Positions 42,756 through 52,022 of a stretch of 64,000 nt of DNA are shown here, in pieces. Below the pieces are notes generated by a model. That model was given only the letters and a program-made list of their open reading frames with translations, was not told the origin of the DNA and searched no databases. Position 1 is the stretch's first letter. Every line of letters starts with the position of its first letter. Both the position numbers and the translations under genes were made by a program. The DNA is from Mycobacterium sp. Root135 (GTDB lineage Bacteria > Actinomycetota > Actinomycetes > Mycobacteriales > Mycobacteriaceae): NCBI RefSeq assembly GCF_001426545.1, contig NZ_LMEZ01000004.1, positions 496,001 through 560,000 of the forward strand, given 5' to 3'.

Positions 42756-43958
42756 ATGACTAGTTCCACTCGTGCCGACGTGGTGGTCGTCGGTGGCGGG
42801 ACGGTCGGCGCCTGGACGGCGGTGCTTCTCGCCGAATCCGGCGTCGCCAACGTCGTCCTTCTCGAGGCGGCTACGCTCGGCGACGGGGCAAGCAGCCGCG
42901 CCGCGGGCATGGTCCGCGCCCAGGGCGGCACCGAACCCGCGATCAAGCTCGGCCTCCGGGCCCAGGAGTTCTATACCGCCAGCGGTGACCGCTTTCCGCT
43001 CGACTGCGGCTTCGTCGCCCAGGGTTATCTGATGCCGGCGTTCACCGAAGCCGAAGTGCAGCAGGCTCATTCCCGCATCGCGCTTCAGCAGAGCCTCGGC
43101 CTCACCGTGGAATGGCTCAGCAGCGACGACCTCGACGCCCGCCCGACGGGCCTGGCGCCCGGCGTGACGATGGGAGCGTCCTACGCCCCTGGGGACGGTT
43201 ACATCGACGCGCCGCGCAACGTGCTGGCCTACACCGCCGCACTGGTGGCCGCCGGCGTCGACGTTCGAGAGCACTGCGCGTTCACCGGCCTGCGCACCAA
43301 GGGAGGCCGGGTAGTTGGCGTCGACACGGCCGACGGACCGATCGCGACCGAACGGGTCGTCCTGACCGGCGGGCCCAAGCTCGCGGCGGTGGGCACCACC
43401 GCCGGCGGCCGGATCCACGCCGGCGGCGCGCGTCACCAGGTCGTCGTCACCGCCGCACCACCCGGCGTCGACGTACGCGAGCTGCCCATGGTCTTCGACC
43501 TCCCCTCCGGAATCTACTGGCGCCCAGGCGAAGCCGGCGGCTTTCTGTGGGGCATGAGCAATCCCGACGAGCCGCCGGGCACCGCAGTCGACTTCGACAC
43601 GGCGTACTACCTCAAGGCGCGGACACGCATGGAGCAGGTGTTCCCCGCGGTCAAGGGCCTCGGGCTTCGGCGCGCGTGGGCGGCGACCATCGACTACACC
43701 CCGGACCACCTCCCGATCCTCGGTCCGCTGCTCACCGACGACGGCCCGGTCGACGGCACCGTCGTGGCCAGCGCTGCCGGCCACGGCATGATGTGGGGTC
43801 CCGCCGTCTCGCAGGTGGCGGCCGACCTGACCACGACGGGCCGCTGCGACTGGCTCGACCTCACCGACCTAGGCCTCGACCGCTTCGACGCCGACGGCAA
43901 CAGTCGGGTTGCCCCCGAACCGATTTCACTACCGTTCCCCGAAAGGGCCTCCCGATGA
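42756..43958 (+). CDS. FAD-dependent oxidoreductase (D-amino acid/sarcosine oxidase family)
   Basis: A 400-residue DAO-family flavoprotein: ADVVVVGGGTVGAWTAVLLAESG at the N-terminus (dinucleotide fold), SSRAAGMVRAQGG, and the C-terminal HLPILGPL ... SAAGHGMMWGPAVSQVAADL. Members oxidise N-methyl or primary amines such as sarcosine, dimethylglycine and polyamine derivatives. ATG 42756 is taken; ATG 42738 is possible but lies one base after the operator. The cupin gene overlaps its stop (ATGA). Confidence 0.85.
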   Translation: MTSSTRADVVVVGGGTVGAWTAVLLAESGVANVVLLEAATLGDGASSRAAGMVRAQGGTEPAIKLGLRAQEFYTASGDRFPLDCGFVAQGYLMPAFTEAEVQQAHSRIALQQSLGLTVEWLSSDDLDARPTGLAPGVTMGASYAPGDGYIDAPRNVLAYTAALVAAGVDVREHCAFTGLRTKGGRVVGVDTADGPIATERVVLTGGPKLAAVGTTAGGRIHAGGARHQVVVTAAPPGVDVRELPMVFDLPSGIYWRPGEAGGFLWGMSNPDEPPGTAVDFDTAYYLKARTRMEQVFPAVKGLGLRRAWAATIDYTPDHLPILGPLLTDDGPVDGTVVASAAGHGMMWGPAVSQVAADLTTTGRCDWLDLTDLGLDRFDADGNSRVAPEPISLPFPERASR

Positions 43959-44290
43959 TCACCAGCATGCTGCCCAACGCCGCCGACGCCGAGCTCGAGG
44001 ATTGGGGACCCCTCGACGAGGCCACCGGAGCTCCGATGGCCACCAGCGGTCTCGAGGTCTGGGTGGACGGCGACTCGTCGGCGGGCATCTGGCAGTGCGC
44101 CCCCGGCCCGTCCCGGTGGACGCTGGCGACGCACGAGGTGATCTACCTCGTGGCAGGCCGGATGACGGTCACCCCGGACGGCGGCGAGGCCTCCGAGATC
44201 GGCGTCGGCGACGTCGCGGTGTTCCCGAAGGGCTGGACGGGCACGTGGGACATCCACGAGACCGTGCGAAAGGTCTACTCGATCTTCTGA
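43955..44290 (+). CDS. cupin-domain protein (DUF861 type)
   Basis: A 111-residue single cupin: PSRWTLATHEVIYLVAGRMTVTPDGGEASEIGVGDVAVFPKGWTGTWDIHETVRKVY carries both cupin motifs. The DUF861 branch often accompanies flavin amine oxidases and aldehyde-forming amine pathways; a direct enzyme role is not shown. Translationally coupled to the oxidoreductase gene. It converges on the xylose permease gene with a 10-base gap. Confidence 0.82.
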   Translation: MITSMLPNAADAELEDWGPLDEATGAPMATSGLEVWVDGDSSAGIWQCAPGPSRWTLATHEVIYLVAGRMTVTPDGGEASEIGVGDVAVFPKGWTGTWDIHETVRKVYSIF

Positions 44291-44300
44291 GTGACCCCGG

Positions 44301-45581
44301 TCAACTCAAGCCGGTCGCCGACCGGCGGCGGCGCGAGATCGCGTCGACGCTGGCGGCGAGCAGCAGGACGCCGCCGGTCACCAGGAAGTTGATGTAGGAC
44401 GACTGGTTAAGCAGGCCAAGGCCGTTGGCGATGGTAGCGACCACCACGCCGCCGATCACCGCGTCGACCGCGCGGCCCTTGCCGCCGAACAGGCTGGTGC
44501 CGCCGATGACGGCTGCGCCGACGGCGTACAGCAGGACGTTGCCCGCGCCAGAGGACGCCGACACCTTGCCGCCGTAGGACGCAGCGATGATGCCGCTGAC
44601 GGCCGCGAGGGACGAGCCGATCACGAACACCGAAATCCGGATCCGGTCGACGTTGATGCCTGCCCGACGGGCTGCCTCAGCGCTACCGCCGACGGCGTAG
44701 AGGTGTCGGCCGTAGCGGGTGCGGGTCAGCACGAAGGTGAGGCCGATGAGCAGGACCACCACCAACGGGAGTACGTAGGGGATGCCGCGGATCTCGACCC
44801 TCGGGTTGACGCTGCGGTTGAGGCTCAGGAGGAAGGTCACGCCCAGCGTCACCGCGGCCACGCCGACGATGCGTGCGATCACGACTCCCAGTGGGGCGTG
44901 GTGCAATCCGGCCGCGACCTTGTTGCGGTGCTTGAGCAGTTCGAAGCCGGCGAAGGCCACGACGATCAGCAGCGCGCACGCCCATCCCACGGCCACCGGG
45001 AGATTGGCGATGGTGATGCCGCGGATGACCGGGTCGTCGACTCGGACCGAACCGCCCTCGCCGATCAGCTTGAGCGTGACGCCTTGCAGGCCAAGGAAGA
45101 ACGCCAGCGTCACCACGAACGACGGAATGCCCAGCTTGGCGCGGAGCAGCCCGATCAGGAGCCCGATGAACGCGCCGCAGAACACGCCGCCCAACACGCC
45201 GGCCCACCACGGCCAGCCTTGACCGGTCATCGTCAGCGCCATCACGCAGGCCGAGACGCCACCCGCCACCCCCGCCGACAGGTCGATGTCGCCGAGCAGC
45301 AGCACGAAGACAAGGCCCATGGCGAGCACGCAGATCGAGCCGGCCTGGGTCACCAGGTTGGCCAGGTTGAGCGCGGAGAGGAACCGGTCGTTGGCCAATC
45401 CGAACACGACGAAGAGCACGACGAGTCCGAGAATGGCTGGCAGCGAGCCCATGTCACCGCCGCGCACCCTGCGCAGATAGCCGCGGGCCGCGTCGGCGAA
45501 CGTGGCGTCCGAGTGGCTGTCGGCCGCGAAGGCGGTGTCGTCGAGCTCTGCCTTGGCGGTCGGCGAGTTGGTGGTTGTCAT
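44301..45581 (-). CDS. xylH: xylose ABC transporter permease
   Basis: A 426-residue permease of the ribose/xylose (RbsC/XylH) family with about 10-12 membrane segments: LNLANLVTQAGSICVLAMGLVFVLLLGDIDLSAGVAGG, KLGIPSFVVTLAFFLGLQG and TRYGRHLYAVGGSAEAARRAGINVDRIR are family landmarks. ATG 45581 follows the xylG stop by 11 bases. Third transporter gene of a minus-strand cluster xylA-xylF-xylG-xylH. Confidence 0.9.
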   Translation of the reverse strand: MTTTNSPTAKAELDDTAFAADSHSDATFADAARGYLRRVRGGDMGSLPAILGLVVLFVVFGLANDRFLSALNLANLVTQAGSICVLAMGLVFVLLLGDIDLSAGVAGGVSACVMALTMTGQGWPWWAGVLGGVFCGAFIGLLIGLLRAKLGIPSFVVTLAFFLGLQGVTLKLIGEGGSVRVDDPVIRGITIANLPVAVGWACALLIVVAFAGFELLKHRNKVAAGLHHAPLGVVIARIVGVAAVTLGVTFLLSLNRSVNPRVEIRGIPYVLPLVVVLLIGLTFVLTRTRYGRHLYAVGGSAEAARRAGINVDRIRISVFVIGSSLAAVSGIIAASYGGKVSASSGAGNVLLYAVGAAVIGGTSLFGGKGRAVDAVIGGVVVATIANGLGLLNQSSYINFLVTGGVLLLAASVDAISRRRRSATGLS

Positions 45582-45592
45582 GTCGCGATCCT

Positions 45593-46369
45593 TCACGTCG
45601 ACTGGGCGGCGTCGGCGGGGGCCAGGCCGAGGTCGCCGGAGTGCCCGGCGGTGATGAGCTCGACCACCTGCCCGCGGGTGACCTCGGCGGTCTTGACCTC
45701 CGCGGCCACCCGGCCGAGGTACAGCGCGCAGATCCGGTCGGCCACCTCGAAGACGTCCATCATGTTGTGCGAAATCAGAACGACGCCCAGTCCCTGGTCG
45801 GCCAGGCGCCGCACCAGATCGATGACCTGACGCGTCTGCGCCACCCCGAGTGCGGCCGTCGGTTCGTCCAGCAGCACCACCTTCGAGTTCCACAGCACGC
45901 ACTTGGCGATTGCGACGGTCTGACGTTGACCGCCTGACAGGCTGGAGACGGTCTGGCGCACGGACTTGACCGTCTTCACCGACAGCGACGCCAGCGCTTG
46001 GCGCGCCATCGTCTCCATGCGGGCCTCGTCGAGCATCCCCCGTTGCCGAATTTCGCGGCCGAGGAACATGTTCGACACGATGTCCAGGTTCTCGCAGAGG
46101 GCGAGATCCTGGTAGACCACCTCGACGCCAAGGGCGGCAACGTCATTGGGGCCGTGCACGGTGACGCGCTCACCCTCGAACAGGTACTCGCCACTGTCGA
46201 TCGGATGGATTCCGGCGATTGCCTTCACCAACGTCGACTTGCCTGCGCCGTTGTCTCCGACGAGCGCCGTCACTTCGCCGGGCCGGACGGCGAAGTCGAC
46301 GTCACGAAGCACGTGCACCATGCCGAAGCTCTTGTTGACTCCCCGCAGTTCGAGGATGGGCGCGGTCAT
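45593..46369 (-). CDS. xylG: sugar ABC transporter ATP-binding protein, single domain
   Basis: A 258-residue ATPase with one ABC domain: Walker A GDNGAGKST, Q-loop VVYQDLALCENLDI, signature LSGGQRQTVAIAKCV, Walker B VVLLDEPTAAL. Classical XylG/RbsA proteins have two fused ABC domains and about 500 residues; this half-size form must work as a homodimer. It lies between the permease (11 bases) and the binding protein (7 bases). Confidence 0.88.
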   Translation of the reverse strand: MTAPILELRGVNKSFGMVHVLRDVDFAVRPGEVTALVGDNGAGKSTLVKAIAGIHPIDSGEYLFEGERVTVHGPNDVAALGVEVVYQDLALCENLDIVSNMFLGREIRQRGMLDEARMETMARQALASLSVKTVKSVRQTVSSLSGGQRQTVAIAKCVLWNSKVVLLDEPTAALGVAQTRQVIDLVRRLADQGLGVVLISHNMMDVFEVADRICALYLGRVAAEVKTAEVTRGQVVELITAGHSGDLGLAPADAAQST

Positions 46370-46376
46370 CAGCCGA

Positions 46377-47465
46377 TCAGAGCCCCGCTGCGCTGCACAT
46401 AGCGGCGAACTGCCCGGCACACACCTCGTCCTTGGACTGACCGCCGTCGCTGATCACGACGTCGACGTTGCTCTTGGTGATCGCCTTCGGGGTCAGCAGC
46501 ACCGAAGGAACTTCGCGATTTCCCTTGTCGTCACGCGAGGTTCCCGACGCGGTGACCGACTCGCCCTTCGCCAGCGCGATGGCGGCCTTGGCCAGAGCGC
46601 CCGCCTCTTCCTTCGCGGACTTGTAGACCGTCATGCACTGAGTGCCGGCGAGCACGTTCTGCAGACCCTCGACGGTGGCGTCCTGACCGGTGACCGGCAC
46701 CTGACCCGCGCGACCGTTCTTCTCCAGGATCGAAATCACCGATCCGGCGAGGCCGTCGTTGGCTGCGTAGACGCCGTCGATCCTGCCGTCAGCAGCGGTG
46801 TACATCTGCTCGAAGATGGTGACGGCCTTGTCGTTGTCCCAATCGGGCACCGACTGCTCGCCGACGATCTTGACGCTCGGGGTCTTGTCGACCACCGAGT
46901 GCGCACCGGCGGTGAAGAGGGTGGCGTTGTTGTCGGTGGGAGAACCGTTGAGGAACACCACGTTCGACGGCTTGCCCGCCAGGCAGTCGACCAGACCCTG
47001 ACCCTGGAGTTGACCGACGGTGTTGTTGTCGAACGAGACGTAGACGTCGGCCGAACCACCCAGGGTGAGCCGGTCGTAGTCGATGGTCTTGACGCCCTGG
47101 CTGGTCGCCTTCTGCTGAATCGCGGCGCCACTGTCGGAGTCGAGGTTCACGATGGCCAACACGGTGACGCCGTCGGCGATCATGCCGTCGGCGATCGTCG
47201 CCATGCTGTCGGTCGAGCCCTCGGCGTTCTGAATGGTGTACGGCACGCCTGCGGCCTTGAAGGCCTCCTCGAGTGCGGGCCGGTCCTTGGATTCCCACCG
47301 GACCGACGACTTGGTGTCGGGCAGGATCACGCCGATCTTGCCTTCGGACTTGGCGTCACCGCCTCCCCCGCCGCCGCTTCCGCCGCTCCCGCTACTGCTG
47401 CAGCCCGACAGGGCCAGCCCCGCGACGGCGAGCACGGCACACACCATTGATGGCACTCGGTTCAT
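46377..47465 (-). CDS. xylF: xylose-type sugar-binding lipoprotein
   Basis: A 362-residue periplasmic-binding protein with lipobox LALSGC and a Gly/Ser-rich linker. The mature start KIGVILPDTKSSVRWESKDRPALEEAFKAAGV is typical of XylF, followed by FDNNTVGQLQGQGLVDCL and DGVYAANDGLAGSVISIL. It captures xylose (or a close pentose) for XylGH. Its promoter region carries a 30-base element also found before the ROK gene. Confidence 0.9.
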   Translation of the reverse strand: MNRVPSMVCAVLAVAGLALSGCSSSGSGGSGGGGGGDAKSEGKIGVILPDTKSSVRWESKDRPALEEAFKAAGVPYTIQNAEGSTDSMATIADGMIADGVTVLAIVNLDSDSGAAIQQKATSQGVKTIDYDRLTLGGSADVYVSFDNNTVGQLQGQGLVDCLAGKPSNVVFLNGSPTDNNATLFTAGAHSVVDKTPSVKIVGEQSVPDWDNDKAVTIFEQMYTAADGRIDGVYAANDGLAGSVISILEKNGRAGQVPVTGQDATVEGLQNVLAGTQCMTVYKSAKEEAGALAKAAIALAKGESVTASGTSRDDKGNREVPSVLLTPKAITKSNVDVVISDGGQSKDEVCAGQFAAMCSAAGL

Positions 47466-47483
47466 GGATTGCTCCCCATTCTC

Positions 47484-47513
47484 GATTTGTTCTTGACGAC
47501 AACATATAGCGTG
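47484..47513 (-). promoter_or_regulatory. ROK/xylose operator copy 1
   Basis: On the minus strand this 30-base element starts CACGCTATATGTT and ends GAACAAATC; it matches the element at 48802-48831 at 20 of 30 positions, the identities lying at both ends and in the GTT/GAAC arms. Located 19 bases before xylF. Confidence 0.6.
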
Positions 47514-47549
47514 ACGTGCATCACGTCTAGGGATTGGCTTGCGCCAGCG

Positions 47550-48773
47550 TCAGCGCGCGCCCAGCAGATGCTCGATGGCCAACTGGTTGAGCCGCACGAA
47601 GCCGAATCCCTTTGCTCCGAAATACGATTCGGCGTCGAAGTCCTCCATTGCCGACCGGTCGGCCAGCAGGTCGCGGTAGGTCTCGCCGGCGTTCAGGGTG
47701 GGCCGTCGCAACTCCGCGACCTGAGCCATCTCCAGGGCCTCGGCAACCTCGGGATCAGCACGGAAGGCCGCGGCACGCTGCTTGAGCAACAGGTACATCC
47801 GCATGTTGGCCGCCGCCGAGAACCAGACACCGTCGCCGTCCTCGGTGCGGCTTGGCTTGTAGTCGAAGTGGCGCGGCCCGAGGTAGCTAGGGCCACCGTT
47901 GGGGCCGCCGTTCTCCAACAGGTCGACCAGGGAGAACGCGTTGGCCAGGTCGCCGTGGCCGAAGACCAGGTCCTGGTCGAACTTGATGCCGCGCTGACCG
48001 TTGAGGTCGATGTGGAACAGCTTGCCCGCGTCCAGGGCCTGGCTGATGCCGTGGACGAAGTTCAGGCCGGCCATCTGCTCGTGACCGGTCTCGGGGTTGA
48101 CGCCGACGATCTCGGAGTGGTCCAGCGTCTCGATGAACGCCAACGCATGGCCCACCGTCGGCAACAGGATGTCGCCCCTGGGCTCGTTCGGCTTGGGCTC
48201 GATCGCGAAGCGCAGCGGGTAGTCGTTGTCGAGGACGTACTGGCACAACAGGTTCAACGATTCGCGGTAGCGCTCGAAGGCGGCCTGGACGTCCTTGGCG
48301 CTGTCGTATTCGCTGCCCTCGCGCCCACCCCAGATGACGAACGTCTCGGCGCCGAGCTCGGCAGCCAGGTCGATGTTCCGAAGCACCTTGCGCAGGGCGA
48401 AGCGCCGCACCGAGCGGTCGTTGCTGGTGAACCCACCATCCTTGAAGACGGGCTGGGAGAACAGGTTCGTGGTCACCATCGGCACCACCATGCCGGTCGA
48501 CTTCAGCGCTGACACCAGCCGGTCGACCGCCCGTCGCCGCTCGCCGTCCGACGAGCCGAAGGGAAACAGGTCGTCGTCGTGGAAGGTCAGACCGTAGGCG
48601 CCCAGCTCGGCGAGCCGCTCGACCGCCTCGACCGCGTCGACCGCGGGGCGGGTGTCGACGCCGAACGGATCGGATGCGGTCCACCCCACGGTCCACAATC
48701 CGAAGGAAAACTTGTCCGAGGGCTGCGGGGTGACGCCGTCGGCGAGCGAGACACTGGATTGGGCTACGGACAT
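47550..48773 (-). CDS. xylA: xylose isomerase
   Basis: A 407-residue xylose isomerase of the shorter actinobacterial class. The catalytic His-Asp pair is H65/D68 in [11 protein letters not shown], the metal/substrate glutamate E192 and lysine K194 are in [11 protein letters not shown], and [25 protein letters not shown] and HFDYKP complete the metal site. It converts xylose to xylulose. It is divergent from the ROK repressor gene and lies 84 bases upstream of xylF. No xylB kinase is in the window. Confidence 0.95.
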   Translation of the reverse strand: MSVAQSSVSLADGVTPQPSDKFSFGLWTVGWTASDPFGVDTRPAVDAVEAVERLAELGAYGLTFHDDDLFPFGSSDGERRRAVDRLVSALKSTGMVVPMVTTNLFSQPVFKDGGFTSNDRSVRRFALRKVLRNIDLAAELGAETFVIWGGREGSEYDSAKDVQAAFERYRESLNLLCQYVLDNDYPLRFAIEPKPNEPRGDILLPTVGHALAFIETLDHSEIVGVNPETGHEQMAGLNFVHGISQALDAGKLFHIDLNGQRGIKFDQDLVFGHGDLANAFSLVDLLENGGPNGGPSYLGPRHFDYKPSRTEDGDGVWFSAAANMRMYLLLKQRAAAFRADPEVAEALEMAQVAELRRPTLNAGETYRDLLADRSAMEDFDAESYFGAKGFGFVRLNQLAIEHLLGAR

Positions 48774-48801
48774 CTCCGCCTCCTGGTTGAATCAGACTGT
48801 A

Positions 48802-48831
48802 GATTTGTTCAGTCGCCGAACTTATAGTGTG
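48802..48831. promoter_or_regulatory. ROK/xylose operator copy 2
   Basis: Element between xylA and the ROK gene, with GTTC-N7-GAAC (48807-48821) as an inverted repeat. Plus-strand TATAGT (48823-48828) and minus-strand TAAGTT (48819-48824) are overlapping -10 candidates for the two divergent genes, so a bound repressor would block both. Confidence 0.6.
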
Positions 48832-48876
48832 TTCCACGCCACTGTCAACGGGCAGATCGTCGAGGGGAGGAAAGCC

Positions 48877-50067
48877 GTGAATCGCGCCGCAAGGATCGGG
48901 ACCAGCACCGATGACGTTCGTCGGCGCAACCTCTCCGGTGTGCTGACCTTGGTCCATCGCCACCGCGGAATGAGCCGAGCCGAGCTGACCCGGAGAACCG
49001 GGCTGTCGCGGTCGACGGTCAAGGACCTCGTCGAGGAACTGGCGGAACATCGGCTGATCGAAGAAACCAGGCCCACCGCCTCGGCCCAGGTCGGCAGGCC
49101 CAGCCCCGTCGTGCGGCCGCACCCGAGCATGCTGGCCATCGCCGTCAACCCGGAAGTCGACTCGCTGACCGTCGGCCTGGTCACCCTCGGCGGGAACGTT
49201 CTCGAGGTGACCAAACGGGCCACCCCCGGTGTCCTCACCGCGGAGCAGACCGTCGACCTCGCGGCCGACATGATCGACCGGTTGCGGAGTCGGCTCGAGC
49301 CGGACTGCACCGTCACCGCCGTCGGGGTCGCGGTCCCCGGTCTGGTGCACGCGGCGGGATCCACCATCCGGCTGGCCCCGCACCTCGACTGGCACGATGC
49401 TCGGATCGGCGAAATGCTGGGCGCGGCAACGGGTCTGCCGACGTTCGCCGCCAACGACGCGAATCTCGGTGCCATCGCCGAGCACATCTTCGGCCAGCAC
49501 GCCAACGCCGAGCACATGGTGTACGTCAACGGAGGCGCGGGTGGCATTGGCGCTGGCGTCGTGGTTGCCGGACAGCTGTTCGACGGTGCGGCGGGCTACG
49601 CCGGCGAGCTCGGCCACACCTTCGTCGGCGGCGCGAAGCAATGCCATTGCGGGGCAACGGGATGCCTCGAGACCGAGGTCAGCCAGTCACAGACCTTCGA
49701 GAAGGATTCGAGCGTGCGGGCCAGCACCGTCGAACGCCAGGCGCACTACCTCGGCATCGCACTCGGCAACGTCGTCAACCTGCTCAACCCCGGACTGGTG
49801 GTGCTCGGCGGATTCCTACGGGTCTTCCCCTCGGTGGCGGCCACCGCCCTCGACGAGGCCATCGCGCGGCACAGTTTTCGCGCACCAGGGGAGATGCTGC
49901 GGATAGTTCCGGCCAGCCTCGACGCGGACACCCTGATGATCGGTGCGGCCGAGCTGGCCTTCGCGCCGCTACTGGCCAACCCCGCAGCGCTGTACCACCA
50001 ACGCGTCAACGGCGACCACGCCCGAAACCGAGACGATCAGCGGGTTGGCCTCGACCGCCTCGAATGA
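48877..50067 (+). CDS. ROK-family transcriptional repressor (XylR-like)
   Basis: 396 residues: an N-terminal winged helix (RRRNLSGVLTLVHRHRGMSRAELTRRTGLSRSTVKDLVEELAEHRLI) and a sugar-kinase-like ROK domain with NDANLGAIAEHIFG, GAGGIGAGVVVAGQLFDGAAGYAGELGH and the zinc motif CHCGATGCLE. The kinase-like fold binds xylose as inducer in XylR proteins. GTG 48877 follows GAGGGGAGG. The last 99 bases overlap the next gene on the opposite strand, an unusually long convergent overlap; the extra C-terminus (YHQRVNGDHARN onward) is hydrophilic. Confidence 0.9.
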   Translation: MNRAARIGTSTDDVRRRNLSGVLTLVHRHRGMSRAELTRRTGLSRSTVKDLVEELAEHRLIEETRPTASAQVGRPSPVVRPHPSMLAIAVNPEVDSLTVGLVTLGGNVLEVTKRATPGVLTAEQTVDLAADMIDRLRSRLEPDCTVTAVGVAVPGLVHAAGSTIRLAPHLDWHDARIGEMLGAATGLPTFAANDANLGAIAEHIFGQHANAEHMVYVNGGAGGIGAGVVVAGQLFDGAAGYAGELGHTFVGGAKQCHCGATGCLETEVSQSQTFEKDSSVRASTVERQAHYLGIALGNVVNLLNPGLVVLGGFLRVFPSVAATALDEAIARHSFRAPGEMLRIVPASLDADTLMIGAAELAFAPLLANPAALYHQRVNGDHARNRDDQRVGLDRLE

Positions 50068-52011
50068 GTCGCCCAGTTCGGTTGCGAGCTCGGAGAAACC
50101 GACGATCGCGTCGGCCAGTGCGCCGACGTCGGTCGCGGGGGCACCACGCCAGCCGTCCAGCAGGCGCCGGACGCGCAGCGCGTCCAGCATCCGCATCGCG
50201 CCGCCGTGGGACACCGGCGGGCACGCCAACACACGGTCGGCGAGAAGCTCCACCAGCGTGCCGCCCGCGGCGACCACGACCAGCGGGCCGAACGTGGCGT
50301 CCCGCACGACGCCAACCGACACCTCCACGCCACCGGGCACCATCGGTTGCACCGTCACCGAGGGGCCCAACCGCTGGGCCAGGTCCGCGTACGCCGCTCG
50401 AACCGCGGTGGCGTCGACCAGGTCGAGGGCGACACCGCCGACGTCGCTCTTGTGCTCGGCGGCAGCGGTTTTCACTACGACGGGATAGCCGGCCTCGTCG
50501 GCGGCGGCAAGGGCCTGGTCGAGGGTGTGCGCGAGAATCGGCCGGGCGACCGGTATGCCGTAGTCGGCGAGCAGCTCGAACCCGTCCCATTCCGGCAGCC
50601 GCGCCTGCCATCGTCGCCGCCGGTCGCGGTCGACGGCAGGCGGGCCGGACTCCAGGTGCAGCGGCCACCGGGCCAGGTGACCCAGCGCCACCACCCCGCT
50701 GCGAAAGCCTTCGAGGACGGGTATCCCGTTGTCACGCAGCCGTGTTGCCGCGTCGCGGTCGACGGCGCCGGGCAGGGAGGTCAGCACGGCCAGCGGGGCA
50801 TCGGTCTCCGCGGCCACGTCGAGCACCGCGTCCGGATAGGCCGTGTCGCCGTCGAATTCGGGAACCAGGTCGACGGCCAGCGCGGTGACGGCGACCGCGG
50901 GATCCTGGGTCATGACGTGCAGACAGGCACGGAACAGCGACCTGGTGTCGGCGCCGGTCCCCCACACGTCGAGTGGATTGGTGGCGATCAGCCCGTCGTC
51001 GAGGAGATCCGTAATGGCCGACAGCGACCTCGGAGACAACTGGGCGAACTCGACGCCGACTTCGTGTGCCAGGTCGGCGATCATGGCGCGTTCGGCACCG
51101 GAGTCGTGCACGGTCGCGACCCGACCCCCGGACCCGGCCCGCCGGCGCATGCTGAAGATCTCGACGGTGTCGGCGAATTCGGCCATGTCCCGCACCCGGA
51201 CGGCTCCGACGTCGTCACAGAACGCCTGCCAGGCCGCGTCCCCTCCGGCCAGCGCTCCCGAGTGGGCGGCGACCATCGCCTGACCGGTCGGGGAACCCCC
51301 GACCGGGAGCACCACGGCGGGGATGCCCCCGTCGTGGGCGCGGCGCAAGGCCCGCCGCAGTCGGGGCACCTCGCGTGGACTTTCGAGCAGCAGCGCAAGC
51401 ACGTCGGTGCCGGGATCGTCGAGTGCGTAGTCGACGTAATCGGCTGTGGTGGTGACGATTTCCTGACCCGAGGAGACGGCGAGCCGAAAGCCGAACCCGC
51501 GACGTGCCCGCAACAGCGTCGAGAAGGCCGAACCCGAATGGGTGACCAGGCTGACCCCGCCCGCGGGCAGCACCTCGGGTTCGAGGTAGCCGAGTGCGCG
51601 AAGACCAATGGCGTTGTTGACGAAGCCCATGCATCCCGCGCCGCACAGTGCCATCCCGGCCTGCGACGCGACGGCCGCCACCTTGTCGCGGACCCCGAGC
51701 GCGGCGCCGAACACGACGGCGGACCGGGCACCGGCGTCTGCGGCAGCGGCCACCTGCTCGACCAGCGCACCGTCGGGCACCCCGAGCAGCACCAGGTCGA
51801 CGGGCTCGTCGAGCTCGGAAAGCGAGGCCGCGCAAGGTAGGTCGCCGATGCGGTCGTAACGGGGGTTGACCAGGTGCATCCGCGCCGAACCGCGCTGCGC
51901 CTCGACGATCATCCGAGCGCCGAAGCTGTCGGGGCGCGCGCTGGCACCGACGACCGCGACCGATCGGGCTCCGAGCATGGCGGCGACCGCTGACTTGCGC
52001 TGCTCCCCCAC
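49969..52011 (-). CDS. NDP-forming acyl-CoA synthetase (ATP-grasp, acetate-CoA ligase family)
   Basis: A 680-residue two-part protein. Residues about 10-440 are the CoA-binding and succinyl-CoA-ligase-like domains (GARSVAVVGASARPDSFGARM; the conserved AHSGALAGGDAAW). The C-terminal 220 residues are an ATP-grasp domain (FELLADYGIPVARPILAHTLDQAL; GYPVVVKTAAAEHKSDVGGVAL; FEAVEANPLIV). It makes an acyl-CoA from an acid, CoA and a nucleoside triphosphate, releasing NDP. It follows the flavin oxidoreductase gene by 11 bases, so it likely activates an acid produced in the same pathway. GTG 52011 is taken; ATG 51978 is the alternative. Confidence 0.83.
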   Translation of the reverse strand: MGEQRKSAVAAMLGARSVAVVGASARPDSFGARMIVEAQRGSARMHLVNPRYDRIGDLPCAASLSELDEPVDLVLLGVPDGALVEQVAAAADAGARSAVVFGAALGVRDKVAAVASQAGMALCGAGCMGFVNNAIGLRALGYLEPEVLPAGGVSLVTHSGSAFSTLLRARRGFGFRLAVSSGQEIVTTTADYVDYALDDPGTDVLALLLESPREVPRLRRALRRAHDGGIPAVVLPVGGSPTGQAMVAAHSGALAGGDAAWQAFCDDVGAVRVRDMAEFADTVEIFSMRRRAGSGGRVATVHDSGAERAMIADLAHEVGVEFAQLSPRSLSAITDLLDDGLIATNPLDVWGTGADTRSLFRACLHVMTQDPAVAVTALAVDLVPEFDGDTAYPDAVLDVAAETDAPLAVLTSLPGAVDRDAATRLRDNGIPVLEGFRSGVVALGHLARWPLHLESGPPAVDRDRRRRWQARLPEWDGFELLADYGIPVARPILAHTLDQALAAADEAGYPVVVKTAAAEHKSDVGGVALDLVDATAVRAAYADLAQRLGPSVTVQPMVPGGVEVSVGVVRDATFGPLVVVAAGGTLVELLADRVLACPPVSHGGAMRMLDALRVRRLLDGWRGAPATDVGALADAIVGFSELATELGDSFEAVEANPLIVSVSGVVAVDALVVQRCGVGQ

Positions 52012-52022
52012 CGGATCAGGAC

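Noticed and set aside
48795..48814. GACTG and TTCAGTC halves near xylA that resemble the TetR operator
   Set aside because: The spacing of the halves is wrong (about 8 bases rather than 4 between the arms) and the site is better explained by the ROK element.
47887..49647. Minus-strand frame of nearly 590 codons across xylA and the ROK gene
   Set aside because: Spans two real divergent genes and their operator, and its translation has no recognisable domain.
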